Shown here: positions 17,859 through 26,083 of the stretch, one piece after another
Position numbering within the stretch: position 1 is the stretch's first letter
Layout: every line of letters starts with the position of its first letter
Source: Aquaspirillum serpens DSM 68
Lineage (GTDB): Bacteria; Pseudomonadota; Gammaproteobacteria; Burkholderiales; Aquaspirillaceae
NCBI RefSeq assembly: GCF_000420525.1
Contig: NZ_ATVC01000005.1
Coordinates: forward strand, 22,916-86,915
Length of the DNA stretch: 64,000 bases
Direction of reading: 5' to 3'
Notes under the pieces: model-generated
Database searches by the model: none
Told to the model about the DNA's origin: nothing
What the model saw: only the letters and a program-made list of their open reading frames with translations
Position numbers and translations under genes: made by a program

Positions 17859-19007
17859 ATGACCGAAGCAGCACAAGCCCCTAAAGTTAAAAAATCTGTT
17901 GCCTTGTCTGGTGTCGCCGCCGGTAACACCGCTTTGTGTACCGTTGGCCGTACCGGTAATGACCTGCACTACCGTGGTTACGACATTCTCGATATCGCTA
18001 CCACCTGCGAATTCGAAGAAATCGCTTATCTGCTGATTCATGGCAAATTGCCAAACACCGCCGAATTGGTCGGTTACAAGAAAAAATTGAAAGCCCTGCG
18101 TGGCTTGCCAGTGGCAGTGAAAACCGCATTGGAAGCCTTGCCAGCCGCCAGCCATCCAATGGATGTGATGCGTACCGCAGTGTCGGTGTTGGGTTGTGCC
18201 TTGCCAGAAAAAGACGACCACAACAGCCCTGGTGCACGCGATATCGCCGACCGTCTGATTGCTTCCTTGGGTTCGGCCTTGCTGTACTGGTACCACTTCA
18301 GCACCAACGGCAAACGCATTGATGTCGAAACCGATGACGATTCCGTCGGTGGTCATTTCTTGCATCTGTTACATGGCGAAAAACCCTCCGAATTGTGGGT
18401 GAAAGCCATGCACACCTCGTTGATTCTGTACGCAGAACACGAATTTAACGCTTCGACCTTCACTGGTCGTGTGATTGCCGGTACAGGATCGGATATGTAC
18501 AGCGCCATCACCGGTGCCATCGGTGCTTTGCGTGGTCCAAAACACGGCGGTGCCAACGAAGTGGCATTCGAAGTGCAAAAACGCTACGAAACCCCAGACG
18601 AAGCCGAAGCTGACATCAAAGCACGTGTCGAGCGTAAAGAAGTGGTGATTGGTTTTGGCCATCCGGTTTACACCATTTCTGATCCACGTAACAAAGTGAT
18701 CAAACAAGTGGCACAAGAGTTGTCCGAAGCCGCTGGCGATATGAAGATGTATGACATCGCTGAACGCTTGGAAAGCGTCATGTGGGACATCAAGAAAATG
18801 TTCCCGAACCTCGACTGGTTCAGTGCCGTGTCTTACCACATGATGGGCGTACCAACAGCGATGTTCACCCCATTGTTCGTGATTGCTCGTACCACTGGCT
18901 GGGCAGCACACGTGATCGAGCAGCGCATTGATGGCAAGATCATTCGCCCAAGCGCCAACTACACCGGCCCAGAAAATCTGGAATTCGTTCCTATCGCTCA
19001 GCGGTAA
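17859..19007 (+). CDS. prpC: 2-Methylcitrate synthase PrpC
   Basis: A 382-residue citrate-synthase-fold enzyme that condenses propionyl-CoA with oxaloacetate. Catalytic histidines lie in GPKHGGANE and GFGHPVY, and the aspartate region is [14 protein letters not shown]. The frame is open further upstream, but the start at 17859 has CAGGAG 9 bases before it and gives the family's length and N-terminus. It lies 91 bases after prpB. Confidence 0.96.
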   Translation: MTEAAQAPKVKKSVALSGVAAGNTALCTVGRTGNDLHYRGYDILDIATTCEFEEIAYLLIHGKLPNTAELVGYKKKLKALRGLPVAVKTALEALPAASHPMDVMRTAVSVLGCALPEKDDHNSPGARDIADRLIASLGSALLYWYHFSTNGKRIDVETDDDSVGGHFLHLLHGEKPSELWVKAMHTSLILYAEHEFNASTFTGRVIAGTGSDMYSAITGAIGALRGPKHGGANEVAFEVQKRYETPDEAEADIKARVERKEVVIGFGHPVYTISDPRNKVIKQVAQELSEAAGDMKMYDIAERLESVMWDIKKMFPNLDWFSAVSYHMMGVPTAMFTPLFVIARTTGWAAHVIEQRIDGKIIRPSANYTGPENLEFVPIAQR

Positions 19008-19018
19008 TCAAGAATTGG

Positions 19019-19034
19019 GGGGGCTACGGCCCCC
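19019..19034 (+). promoter_or_regulatory. UACG-tetraloop hairpin between prpC and acnD
   Basis: GGGGGC and GCCCCC close a TACG loop, the extra-stable cUACGg tetraloop in RNA. No T-run follows, so a processing or mRNA-stabilising element that separates prpC from acnD expression is more likely than a terminator. Confidence 0.5.
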
Positions 19035-19070
19035 TTGCCGAGTTATGACTTCTCTTTTTGCATCGACATC

Positions 19071-21689
19071 ATGAACACAGCAAACCGCAAACCTCTGCCT
19101 GGTACCTCTCTGGATTATTTCGACGCGCGCGCCGCAGTCGAGGCCATTCAACCTGGCGCATACGATACCCTGCCTTATACCTCGCGTGTGTTGGCAGAAA
19201 ACTTAGTGCGTCGTTGCGATCCCGCTACCCTAACCGACTCTCTCAAGCAACTCATCGAGCGCAAACGCGATCTGGACTTTCCTTGGTATCCAGCACGGGT
19301 AGTGTGTCATGACATCTTAGGTCAAACTGCACTGGTGGATTTGGCGGGTTTGCGTGATGCGATTGCAGAACAAGGTGGCGATCCAGCTAAAGTCAACCCA
19401 GTGGTTCCCACCCAGTTGATCGTTGACCATTCGCTGGCTGTTGAATGTGGCGGCGATGATCCAGACGCCTTTGCCAAAAACCGCGCCATCGAAGAACGCC
19501 GCAACGAAGACCGTTTCCACTTTATTGATTGGACACGTACTGCATTTAAAAATGTGGATGTGATTCCTGCCGGTAACGGCATCATGCACCAAATCAACTT
19601 GGAAAAAATGTCGCCGGTGATCCAAGTGCGTGACGGCATTGCTTTCCCAGATACCTGTGTTGGTACCGATAGCCACACCCCGCATGTCGATGCTTTAGGT
19701 GTGATTGCGATTGGTGTGGGTGGTTTGGAAGCAGAAACCGTGATGTTGGGCCGCGCCTCGATGATGCGCTTGCCAGATATCGTCGGTGTGAAATTGACCG
19801 GTAAACGTCAACCCGGCATCACTGCAACAGATATCGTTTTAGCATTGACCGAGTTCCTGCGTAAGGAACGGGTGGTCGGTGCTTATGTTGAATTCTTTGG
19901 TGATGGTGCTGCCAGCCTGTCAATCGGCGACCGCGCTACCATCTCCAATATGTGTCCAGAATATGGCGCCACTGCAGCCATGTTCTACATCGATGAACAA
20001 ACCATCGATTATCTGAAATTGACTGGCCGCGAGTCCGAGCAAGTGGCTTTGGTGGAAAACTACGCCAAAGTAACCGGTCTGTGGGCGGATAGCTTGGTGA
20101 AAGCAGAATACGAGCGTGTGCTTGAATTTGATCTGTCCAGCGTCGTGCGCAATATGGCTGGCCCATCCAACCCACACCGCCGCTTGCCAACCAGTGCCTT
20201 GGCCGAACGCGGTATTGCGGTGGATCTTGATAAGGCCAAAGCAGAAGAAGCACAGGGCTTGATGCCAGATGGTGCAGTGATTATTGCCGCCATCACCAGC
20301 TGTACCAACACTTCGAACCCACGCAACGTCGTCGCCGCCGGTTTGTTGGCGAAAAAAGCCAATGAATTGGGCTTAGTGCGTAAACCTTGGGTGAAATCCT
20401 CTTTTGCCCCTGGTTCTAAAGTGGCTGAGTTGTATCTGCAAGAGTCTGGTTTATTGCCTGAACTGGAAAAACTCGGCTTTGGTATCGTGGCTTTCGCTTG
20501 CACTACCTGTAACGGCATGTCTGGTGCACTCGATCCAAAAATCCAACAAGAAATTATCGACCGCGATTTGTACGCCACTGCCGTGTTGTCAGGCAACCGC
20601 AACTTTGATGGTCGGATTCACCCCTATGCCAAACAAGCTTTCTTGGCATCGCCTCCATTAGTGGTGGCCTATGCCATCGCTGGTACGGTGCGTTTTGACA
20701 TTGAAAATGATGTCCTCACCGTAGTCGATGGCAAAGAAATCCGCCTGAAAGACATTTGGCCTTCGGATGAAGAAATCGACGCTATCGTTGCCGCTTCGGT
20801 GAAGCCAGAGCAATTCAAACAGATTTACATTCCGATGTTCGACCTCGGCACAGTAGAAGAAGCCAAGAGCCCACTGTACGACTGGCGCCCAATGTCCACC
20901 TATATCCGTCGCCCACCGTACTGGGATACCGAAGGCGTAGGCGCACTGGCAGCCAACCCACGTACGCTCAAGGGCATGCGCCCCTTGGCTGTGTTGCCAG
21001 ACAACATCACCACTGACCACCTGTCGCCATCTAACGCGATTTTGGCCAGTTCGGCAGCGGGTGAATATCTGGCGAAAATGGGCTTGCCGGAAGAGGACTT
21101 CAACTCTTACGCCACTCACCGTGGCGACCACCTGACCGCGATGCGCGCCACCTTTGCCAACCCACAGTTGGTGAATGAAATGGCCGTTGTCGATGGCGAG
21201 GTGAAAAAAGGTTCGCTGGCCCGCGTCGAGCCGGATGGCAAAGTAATGCGGATGTGGGAAGCGATCGAAACCTACATGGAACGCAAGCAGCCACTGATTA
21301 TTGTGGCCGGTGCTGACTACGGCCAAGGTTCTTCCCGTGACTGGGCAGCGAAGGGCGTGCGTTTAGCTGGGGTAGAAGCGATTGTTGCAGAAGGATTTGA
21401 GCGCATTCACCGCACCAACTTGGTCGGTATGGGTGTGTTGCCACTGGAGTTCAAATCTGGCGTCAACCGCAAGACCCTGAACATCGATGGTACTGAAACC
21501 TATGATGTGATTGGTGAGCGTAAACCACGTGCCGACTTGACCTTGGTCATCCATCGTAAAAATGGTGAAACCGTCGAAGTGGCTGTGACCTGTCGTCTCG
21601 ATACCGCAGAAGAAGTGTCAATCTATGAAGCAGGCGGTGTGTTACAACGCTTTGCACAAGACTTCTTAGCGTCTTCTGCTTCGGCCTAA
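19071..21689 (+). CDS. acnD: Fe/S-dependent 2-methylisocitrate dehydratase AcnD
   Basis: An 872-residue aconitase-like enzyme that dehydrates 2-methylcitrate to a 2-methylaconitate isomer. The [4Fe-4S] ligands are in SCTNTSNPRN and ACTTCNGMSG, and the swivelling C-terminal domain has GADYGQGSSRDWAAKG. The GTSLDYFDAR opening and the neighbouring prpF distinguish AcnD from housekeeping AcnA. The frame could begin at a TTG (19035), but ATG 19071 fits the family; neither start has a clear Shine-Dalgarno. Confidence 0.94.
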   Translation: MNTANRKPLPGTSLDYFDARAAVEAIQPGAYDTLPYTSRVLAENLVRRCDPATLTDSLKQLIERKRDLDFPWYPARVVCHDILGQTALVDLAGLRDAIAEQGGDPAKVNPVVPTQLIVDHSLAVECGGDDPDAFAKNRAIEERRNEDRFHFIDWTRTAFKNVDVIPAGNGIMHQINLEKMSPVIQVRDGIAFPDTCVGTDSHTPHVDALGVIAIGVGGLEAETVMLGRASMMRLPDIVGVKLTGKRQPGITATDIVLALTEFLRKERVVGAYVEFFGDGAASLSIGDRATISNMCPEYGATAAMFYIDEQTIDYLKLTGRESEQVALVENYAKVTGLWADSLVKAEYERVLEFDLSSVVRNMAGPSNPHRRLPTSALAERGIAVDLDKAKAEEAQGLMPDGAVIIAAITSCTNTSNPRNVVAAGLLAKKANELGLVRKPWVKSSFAPGSKVAELYLQESGLLPELEKLGFGIVAFACTTCNGMSGALDPKIQQEIIDRDLYATAVLSGNRNFDGRIHPYAKQAFLASPPLVVAYAIAGTVRFDIENDVLTVVDGKEIRLKDIWPSDEEIDAIVAASVKPEQFKQIYIPMFDLGTVEEAKSPLYDWRPMSTYIRRPPYWDTEGVGALAANPRTLKGMRPLAVLPDNITTDHLSPSNAILASSAAGEYLAKMGLPEEDFNSYATHRGDHLTAMRATFANPQLVNEMAVVDGEVKKGSLARVEPDGKVMRMWEAIETYMERKQPLIIVAGADYGQGSSRDWAAKGVRLAGVEAIVAEGFERIHRTNLVGMGVLPLEFKSGVNRKTLNIDGTETYDVIGERKPRADLTLVIHRKNGETVEVAVTCRLDTAEEVSIYEAGGVLQRFAQDFLASSASA

Positions 21690-21691
21690 TC

Positions 21692-21755
21692 GCCCTACTG
21701 CGCTGATGTCCCACTCTATGTTTTAGACATGGAGTGGGGCAGTAGGCTTATTTTT
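21692..21755 (+). terminator. Hairpin with T-run after acnD
   Basis: A two-part stem (CCTACTGC with GCAGTAGG outside, CCCACTC with GAGTGGG inside) is followed by CTTATTTTTG. It lies directly after the acnD stop, so prpF may have reduced or separate transcription. Confidence 0.7.
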
Positions 21756-21807
21756 GAATGACCCCAATCGCGTGCTGTGCTGCCGCGTTTGATGAGGATT
21801 GATTGTC

Positions 21808-22995
21808 ATGGCTCACCTACCTCAAATGAAAATCCCCGCCACTTATATGCGTGGTGGCACCAGCAAAGGCGTGTTTTTCCGCTTACAAGATTTACCAGCC
21901 AGCTGCCAAGTCCCCGGTGAAGCGCGTGATAAATTGTTTATGCGGGTCATCGGCAGCCCCGACCCCTATAGTGCCCACATCGATGGCATGGGCGGCGCCA
22001 CCTCGAGTACCAGCAAGTGCGTGATTCTTTCTCAGTCCAGCGTACCAGACCACGACGTAGATTATTTGTATGGTCAAGTATCGATTGATAAAGCTTTTGT
22101 CGATTGGTCGGGTAACTGTGGCAATCTGTCTACTGCCGCTGGTGCCTTTGCCATCCACGCAGGCTTAGTAGACCCAGCCCGTATTCCAGATAACGGCACA
22201 GCCGTCGTGCGGATTTGGCAAGCCAATATCCAAAAAACCATTATCGCCCATGTCCCAGTGGTCAATGGTCAGGTGCAAGAAAGTGGTGATTTTGAGCTCG
22301 ATGGTGTGACTTTCCCTGCGGCAGAGATCGTCTTGGAATTTATGGATCCATCGGATGATGGCGAAGAAGGCGGCTCGATGTTCCCCACAGGGAATCTGGT
22401 CGATGACTTAGAAGTGCCCGGTGTTGGGACTTTTAAGGCCACCATGATTACCGCCGGCATTCCGACAGTATTTGTTAACGCGGCGGATATTGGTTACACC
22501 GGCACCGAATTACGCGAACAAATCAATACTGATCCCGAAGCATTAAAACGCTTTGAGGCGATTCGTGTGGCAGGGGCATTGCGGATGGGTTTGATTAAAA
22601 CGCCAGAAGAAGCCCTCAAGCGTCAACATACGCCAAAAATTGCCTTTGTCGCTCCCCCCACTGATTATGTCGCCTCTAGCGGCAAAACGATCCAAGCCAA
22701 TGAAATTGACTTATTGGTACGCGCCTTGTCGATGGGCAAATTGCATCATGCCATGATGGGCACGGCTGCTGTTGCTATCGGTACTGCCGCCGCCATCCCT
22801 GGCACCTTAGTCAACCTCGCCGCAGGCGGTGGAGAACGGCAAGCCGTGCGTTTTGGCCATCCCTCGGGCACCTTGCGCGTTGGGGCAGAAGCCAAGCAGG
22901 TTGATGGCACATGGACAGTCACCAAGGCCATTATGAGCCGCAGTGCGCGGATTTTAATGGAAGGTTGGGTGCGAGTCCCAGCGGACACCTTTTAA
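21808..22995 (+). CDS. prpF: 2-Methylaconitate cis-trans isomerase PrpF
   Basis: A 395-residue protein of the PrpF family (diaminopimelate-epimerase-like fold). It isomerises the AcnD product so that aconitase can complete the conversion to 2-methylisocitrate; AcnD/PrpF together replace PrpD. The N-terminal MRGGTSKGVFFR and the WSGNCGNLSTAAGAF block are characteristic. GAGGA lies 9 bases before ATG 21808; an in-frame TTG 9 bases earlier is less likely. Confidence 0.95.
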   Translation: MAHLPQMKIPATYMRGGTSKGVFFRLQDLPASCQVPGEARDKLFMRVIGSPDPYSAHIDGMGGATSSTSKCVILSQSSVPDHDVDYLYGQVSIDKAFVDWSGNCGNLSTAAGAFAIHAGLVDPARIPDNGTAVVRIWQANIQKTIIAHVPVVNGQVQESGDFELDGVTFPAAEIVLEFMDPSDDGEEGGSMFPTGNLVDDLEVPGVGTFKATMITAGIPTVFVNAADIGYTGTELREQINTDPEALKRFEAIRVAGALRMGLIKTPEEALKRQHTPKIAFVAPPTDYVASSGKTIQANEIDLLVRALSMGKLHHAMMGTAAVAIGTAAAIPGTLVNLAAGGGERQAVRFGHPSGTLRVGAEAKQVDGTWTVTKAIMSRSARILMEGWVRVPADTF

Positions 22996-23015
22996 CTGAA
23001 GCAAGGTTTGTTTTT

Positions 23016-23092
23016 GGTCAATGGGTCGCAACACGGACCCATTGACCGGTAGTGTGTGTCGTTCTACCGGTGTGGCGATCCCAGGCACCGGT
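23016..23092. repeat. Structured 3' region with three ACCGGT sites 21 bp apart
   Basis: A perfect 12-bp hairpin (GGTCAATGGGTC / GACCCATTGACC, 23016-23047) runs into three copies of the palindrome ACCGGT starting at 23045, 23066 and 23087, exactly 21 bases apart. ACCGGTAG and CTACCGGT also form an 8-bp stem (23045-23071). The region lies between the convergent 3' ends of prpF and the DUF4870-like gene. Confidence 0.5.
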
Positions 23093-23099
23093 CCTTGTC

Positions 23100-23132
23100 G
23101 CCGTTCGGTATTTGCCGAACGGCGTTTTTCTT
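23100..23132 (+). terminator. Rho-independent terminator of the prp cluster
   Basis: A 9-bp perfect stem (GCCGTTCGG / CCGAACGGC) with a 6-base loop is followed by GTTTTTCTT. Confidence 0.88.
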
Positions 23133-23143
23133 GCCATAGCGGT

Positions 23144-23509
23144 TTAAGGGTGGTAGTACAAGCCGTACATTGGACGTTGGTCGTTATAATTTAGCCAACC
23201 ACGAATCACCCGATACAACGTCCACACCCAAACTATCCCCAATACAATAAAACCGACACCTAGCCACGATGTCAGCAATCCCAACCCAGTCCACAGCAAT
23301 CCATACCAAAAGGTGCGAATTTGCCAACGGAAGTGCGATTCTAGCCACGTACCGGCCACGGCATCACGCTTGAGATAGTTAATGATAATCCCCGCTACCG
23401 CAGGCAAGCCGCCGAAGAAAAAGGCAAGCCCCTGTAAAATATAGACAAATAGTGTCACTTTAGCCGCAGCGGCCAGTCGGTCAGGTTGATTCGGGTTAGG
23501 GTAGTACAT
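23144..23509 (-). CDS. Small DUF4870-like inner-membrane protein
   Basis: A 121-residue protein with about three hydrophobic segments, a Tyr/Pro/Asn-rich N-terminus (MYYPNPNQPD) and a polar loop containing ESHFRWQIRTFWYGL that is reminiscent of DUF4870/Tic20-like proteins. Start 23509 has GGAG 6 bases upstream; an earlier in-frame ATG at 23530 lacks one. Function unknown. Confidence 0.72.
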   Translation of the reverse strand: MYYPNPNQPDRLAAAAKVTLFVYILQGLAFFFGGLPAVAGIIINYLKRDAVAGTWLESHFRWQIRTFWYGLLWTGLGLLTSWLGVGFIVLGIVWVWTLYRVIRGWLNYNDQRPMYGLYYHP

Positions 23510-23670
23510 AGACGTCTCCAAAGGCACCAAATATTCAGTAACAACCTATCATATACGGCAGCATCACATTTCATATAAATGTGATATGTTTTTTGACTTG
23601 GCTCAAGATAGAGAAGGACAAACTGCGTCAAATTGACGCTATCTATTTTAACTAAGCAAGGAGAACAGCG

Positions 23671-23808
23671 ATGGCTCTGCTCAAAGAAATGCTGTCATCA
23701 GATGTGGGGTTGATGAGCCTAGGTACAATCGTCGTGGCAACGATTGTGGTGGTGGTCTGTGCTATTGTCTTTATTCGCAAAGCAAATGAAGAACCGCCAA
23801 AACAATAA
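23671..23808 (+). CDS. DUF3149 mini membrane protein
   Basis: A 45-residue ORF with AAGGAG 7 bases before the ATG. It has a short amphipathic start (MALLKEMLSSDVGLMSLG), one membrane helix rich in Val/Ile, and a charged tail (RKANEEPPKQ). Length and the SSDVGLMSL pattern match DUF3149, a family common in betaproteobacteria. A strong terminator follows at once, which supports a monocistronic real gene. Function unknown. Confidence 0.78.
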   Translation: MALLKEMLSSDVGLMSLGTIVVATIVVVVCAIVFIRKANEEPPKQ

Positions 23809-23828
23809 CCACAGCCCCAAAAAAACAA

Positions 23829-23880
23829 CCCCGCGATGTGAGGCAAGGGATACTTGCTGTTTACATCGCGGGGTTTTTGT
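23829..23880. terminator. Bidirectional terminator between the DUF3149 gene and the XRE gene
   Basis: CCCCGCGATGT pairs with ACATCGCGGGG over 11 bp. T-runs occur on both strands (TTTTTGTTG on plus, GTTGTTTTTTT on minus), so it can end both convergent transcripts. Confidence 0.88.
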
Positions 23881-23911
23881 TGCGGCCTAACCGCAGCTAA
23901 TCCGATCAAGA

Positions 23912-24247
23912 TCAGCCGATGGTCGAACCCAGCGCGTCGCCAGACTCGGCTTGAGCCGCTTCGGTCTTTGCTTTTACTGCTTTACGCAAGCTCTTGTACA
24001 GATCTGGATGCGTCTCTTTGAGATACTCAATGATTTCAAAGTCTTCGCGTTTCACTTTGGACAGATCGATTTGCTCGATGTGCACCAAGCGCAACAATTC
24101 GCGCACCGGCTTAGGCATGTTCCTGCCAGATTCGTAGCGAGAACCGCCAGATTGCGTCACACCGATGCGGCTCCAGAATTCTTGCTGGTTCAAGCCCAAT
24201 TTGCGGCGGATTTCACGAGGGTTTTGGATTTTTTCAAACAATTTCAT
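23912..24247 (-). CDS. XRE-type helix-turn-helix regulator
   Basis: A 111-residue protein. Residues 10-60 form a Cro/C1-type HTH (REIRRKLGLNQQEFWSRIGVTQSGGSRYESGR), followed by a helical region and an Ala/Glu-rich tail. It resembles NadS-like short XRE regulators, but there is no toxin gene beside it, so a toxin-antitoxin role is not supported. A TTGACA lies about 60 bases upstream. Target unknown. Confidence 0.82.
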   Translation of the reverse strand: MKLFEKIQNPREIRRKLGLNQQEFWSRIGVTQSGGSRYESGRNMPKPVRELLRLVHIEQIDLSKVKREDFEIIEYLKETHPDLYKSLRKAVKAKTEAAQAESGDALGSTIG

Positions 24248-24826
24248 TGATTGTGTGCGAGCAAGCCCGGCTAATGTGCACGGGTAGGGATAGCGCGTCG
24301 TTATGTCAACGACCCTGTCCTCGCCTCTCCTTTCTGTTCAGAGTGCTATCTTTAACGTTAACCATCACACCATCACTACACAGCGTTGGTATCTGTGATG
24401 GCGCCGATTTCATGCCTAGTGTTTACGGTAAGCATAAACGGGATTTTGCAATTTCATCTCGCTTGCTTACCGACAAAGAACGTTTACTACAGCCTTTCTG
24501 ACATAAAAACTATGTTGAAAGTTGCAGTGGCCGAATCATTTGTCCTCTCGTTTTGACTAATGAAACAACCGCTCCCTGAATTTTATAAACAATATCTTCA
24601 AAAAAACCAGCAAAATTTGCAAAAAACTTTCTTCACCTGCGGTTTCTACTGAGGGTCGTGCCTAAGACATGACCACTTCATTAGCCATTCTATGCAAAGA
24701 ATAGGCACATGACAAACAAGAGAATGTTACATATTGTTCAAAATGCAACATCTTTTCAGTTATAACAAATGAGTTCACAGCAGAAAAATTCAAGAGAAGA
24801 AAAATACAACAAGAGAATAAAGCGGA
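24248..24826. other. Non-coding 579-base spacer
   Basis: The stretch between the XRE gene and the SRP RNA has no ORF with a ribosome-binding site or recognisable product. It holds the XRE promoter region at its left end and AT-rich sequence towards the SRP RNA. I see no further feature with support. Confidence 0.5.
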
Positions 24827-24926
24827 GGTGGCGAGCCTTAACCCCGGCACTTGCAAATCATAGCTGTGGCTGCTTCCTTCCGGACCTGACCAGGTTCACT
24901 ACATTGCAATGCGAGGAGACCCGCCA
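24827..24926 (-). ncRNA. ffs: 4.5S signal recognition particle RNA
   Basis: On the minus strand the conserved SRP domain IV core is present: CAGGTCAGGTCCGGAA next to GGAAGCAGCCA (plus 24867-24892). The ends GGCGGGTC and GGCTCGCC pair to close a hairpin of about 95 nt, the size of bacterial 4.5S RNA. It binds Ffh to target membrane proteins to FtsY and SecYEG. The 5' end is set from pairing and the promoter and may include a short processed leader. Confidence 0.95.
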
Positions 24927-24943
24927 TAGAGACAAGACGGCGG

Positions 24944-24972
24944 ACTATATACCTATCCGTCTTGTTTGACAA
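24944..24972 (-). promoter_or_regulatory. Sigma-70 promoter of the SRP RNA
   Basis: On the minus strand TTGTCA (24967-24972) and TATAGT (24944-24949) are separated by 17 bases, about 20 bases before the mature 4.5S end. Confidence 0.7.
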
Positions 24973-25011
24973 GAGTCAAAGAAAAGAAATTTTTATGCTG
25001 CTTACAACAGC

Positions 25012-25458
25012 TTAATCTTCTTTCTTAAACTGGTCGTGACAGCTTTTACAGGTTTTTTGCACTGCGCCAAACTGGGGTTTGATTTGGGCTAAATCGCCGG
25101 TTTGTGCCACTTGTACCAGTTTTGCAGTTTCAGCTTGATGCTGATCGATGGCTTTTTTGAATTCGGCAGGTTTGGTCCAAATTTCAGCACGCGAATTGGT
25201 TTTGCCTTTGTCGCTCCCTGCGGGGAAATGCTCCCATGGTTTTTTTGCCAAGGCATCCATATCGCTAGCCAACTTAGCAAAAGCAGCTTTGTCGTAAGGT
25301 TGTTTGCCTTTAATCACTGCCCCCATCTGCTCGCCGAACACTTTTTTGTATTCTTTGAAGACCGCTTTACGCGCTTCGATAGGATCTTGGGCAGCAGCTT
25401 GCGCGCCGAAGGCAGTACCGGCTAACACGGCTGCGAACAACAATTTGGTGATACGCAT
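25012..25458 (-). CDS. Cytochrome c' (class II, periplasmic)
   Basis: A 148-residue protein with a signal peptide (MRITKLLFAAVLAGTAFGAQA) and a C-terminal haem site CKSCH, the arrangement of class II cytochromes c', which form a four-helix bundle with a five-coordinate haem that binds NO or CO. The start at 25458 has AAGGAG upstream; an 18-residue longer frame exists but would bury the signal peptide. Probable role in nitric-oxide tolerance, from family knowledge only. Confidence 0.92.
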   Translation of the reverse strand: MRITKLLFAAVLAGTAFGAQAAAQDPIEARKAVFKEYKKVFGEQMGAVIKGKQPYDKAAFAKLASDMDALAKKPWEHFPAGSDKGKTNSRAEIWTKPAEFKKAIDQHQAETAKLVQVAQTGDLAQIKPQFGAVQKTCKSCHDQFKKED

Positions 25459-25590
25459 GTTTTCCATCTCCTTTGTCATAAGACAATGACTATTTACAAC
25501 ACAAACCGACATAGTATCGGCAAATCATAATTAAGAAAATATTAAACTGATGCCAATGGCGAAAAATTTTTCGGGCTATCTGTCAGGCCA

Positions 25591-25614
25591 GAAATGTTAT
25601 ACAATATCATTTTG
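25591..25614. promoter_or_regulatory. Zur box upstream of zur-znu
   Basis: GAAATGTTATA followed after CA by ATATCATTTT is a near-perfect inverted repeat that matches the proteobacterial Zur consensus (GAAATGTTATA-N-TATAACATTTC). It lies 20 bases before zur and overlaps a TACAAT -10-like hexamer, so zinc-loaded Zur would repress its own operon. Confidence 0.85.
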
Positions 25615-25633
25615 ATCGCCACTTGCTAGACTT

Positions 25634-26083
25634 ATGGACGCTGAACTGTATTTACAGCGCGCAGCATCACACTGCACCGCACAAGGCAGTCGCCTCACGC
25701 CACTGCGCCGCAAAATTTTACAACTCGCTCTTGCCCAATCCGGTTTGGTCAAAGCCTACCAGCTCCTGCATTGTTTACAAGCCGAACGAGGGCTCGATAA
25801 CGGGGTGGTTGCGCCGCCGACTATTTACCGTGCGCTAGATTTTTTGGTAGCACACGGTTTTTTACATCGTGTGGATGCTCTCAACGCGTATGTCGTGTGT
25901 CCACATTTTGCCTGTGAACATGATGGCATTATGTTGGTATGCGACCATTGCGGCCAAGTGCAAGAAGTCGATGCCACACACAGCCTCGGTTCTCTGTGGC
26001 AACAGTGCCACCAACATGGCTTTCAGCCTCACCAACGCGACTTAGTCCTCACCGGAACGTGTCAACAATGTCAAACAGCCTAA
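25634..26083 (+). CDS. zur: Zinc uptake regulator Zur (Fur family)
   Basis: A 149-residue Fur-family repressor. An N-terminal winged helix (RLTPLRRKILQLAL, then PPTIYRALDFLVAHGFLHRV) is followed by a dimerisation domain with two structural-zinc CxxC pairs (CDHC and CQQC) and the HDGIMLVCDHCG block. Zur rather than Fur is supported by the znu genes downstream and the Zur box. It overlaps the GTPase gene by 16 bases. Confidence 0.93.
   Translation: MDAELYLQRAASHCTAQGSRLTPLRRKILQLALAQSGLVKAYQLLHCLQAERGLDNGVVAPPTIYRALDFLVAHGFLHRVDALNAYVVCPHFACEHDGIMLVCDHCGQVQEVDATHSLGSLWQQCHQHGFQPHQRDLVLTGTCQQCQTA

Noticed and set aside
23912..24247. XRE gene as antitoxin of a NadS-like toxin-antitoxin pair
   Set aside because: No toxin-sized gene is coupled to it on either side.
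24247..24501. An 84-codon ORF divergent from the XRE gene
   Set aside because: It begins at the XRE start codon region without a ribosome-binding site and has no recognisable content.
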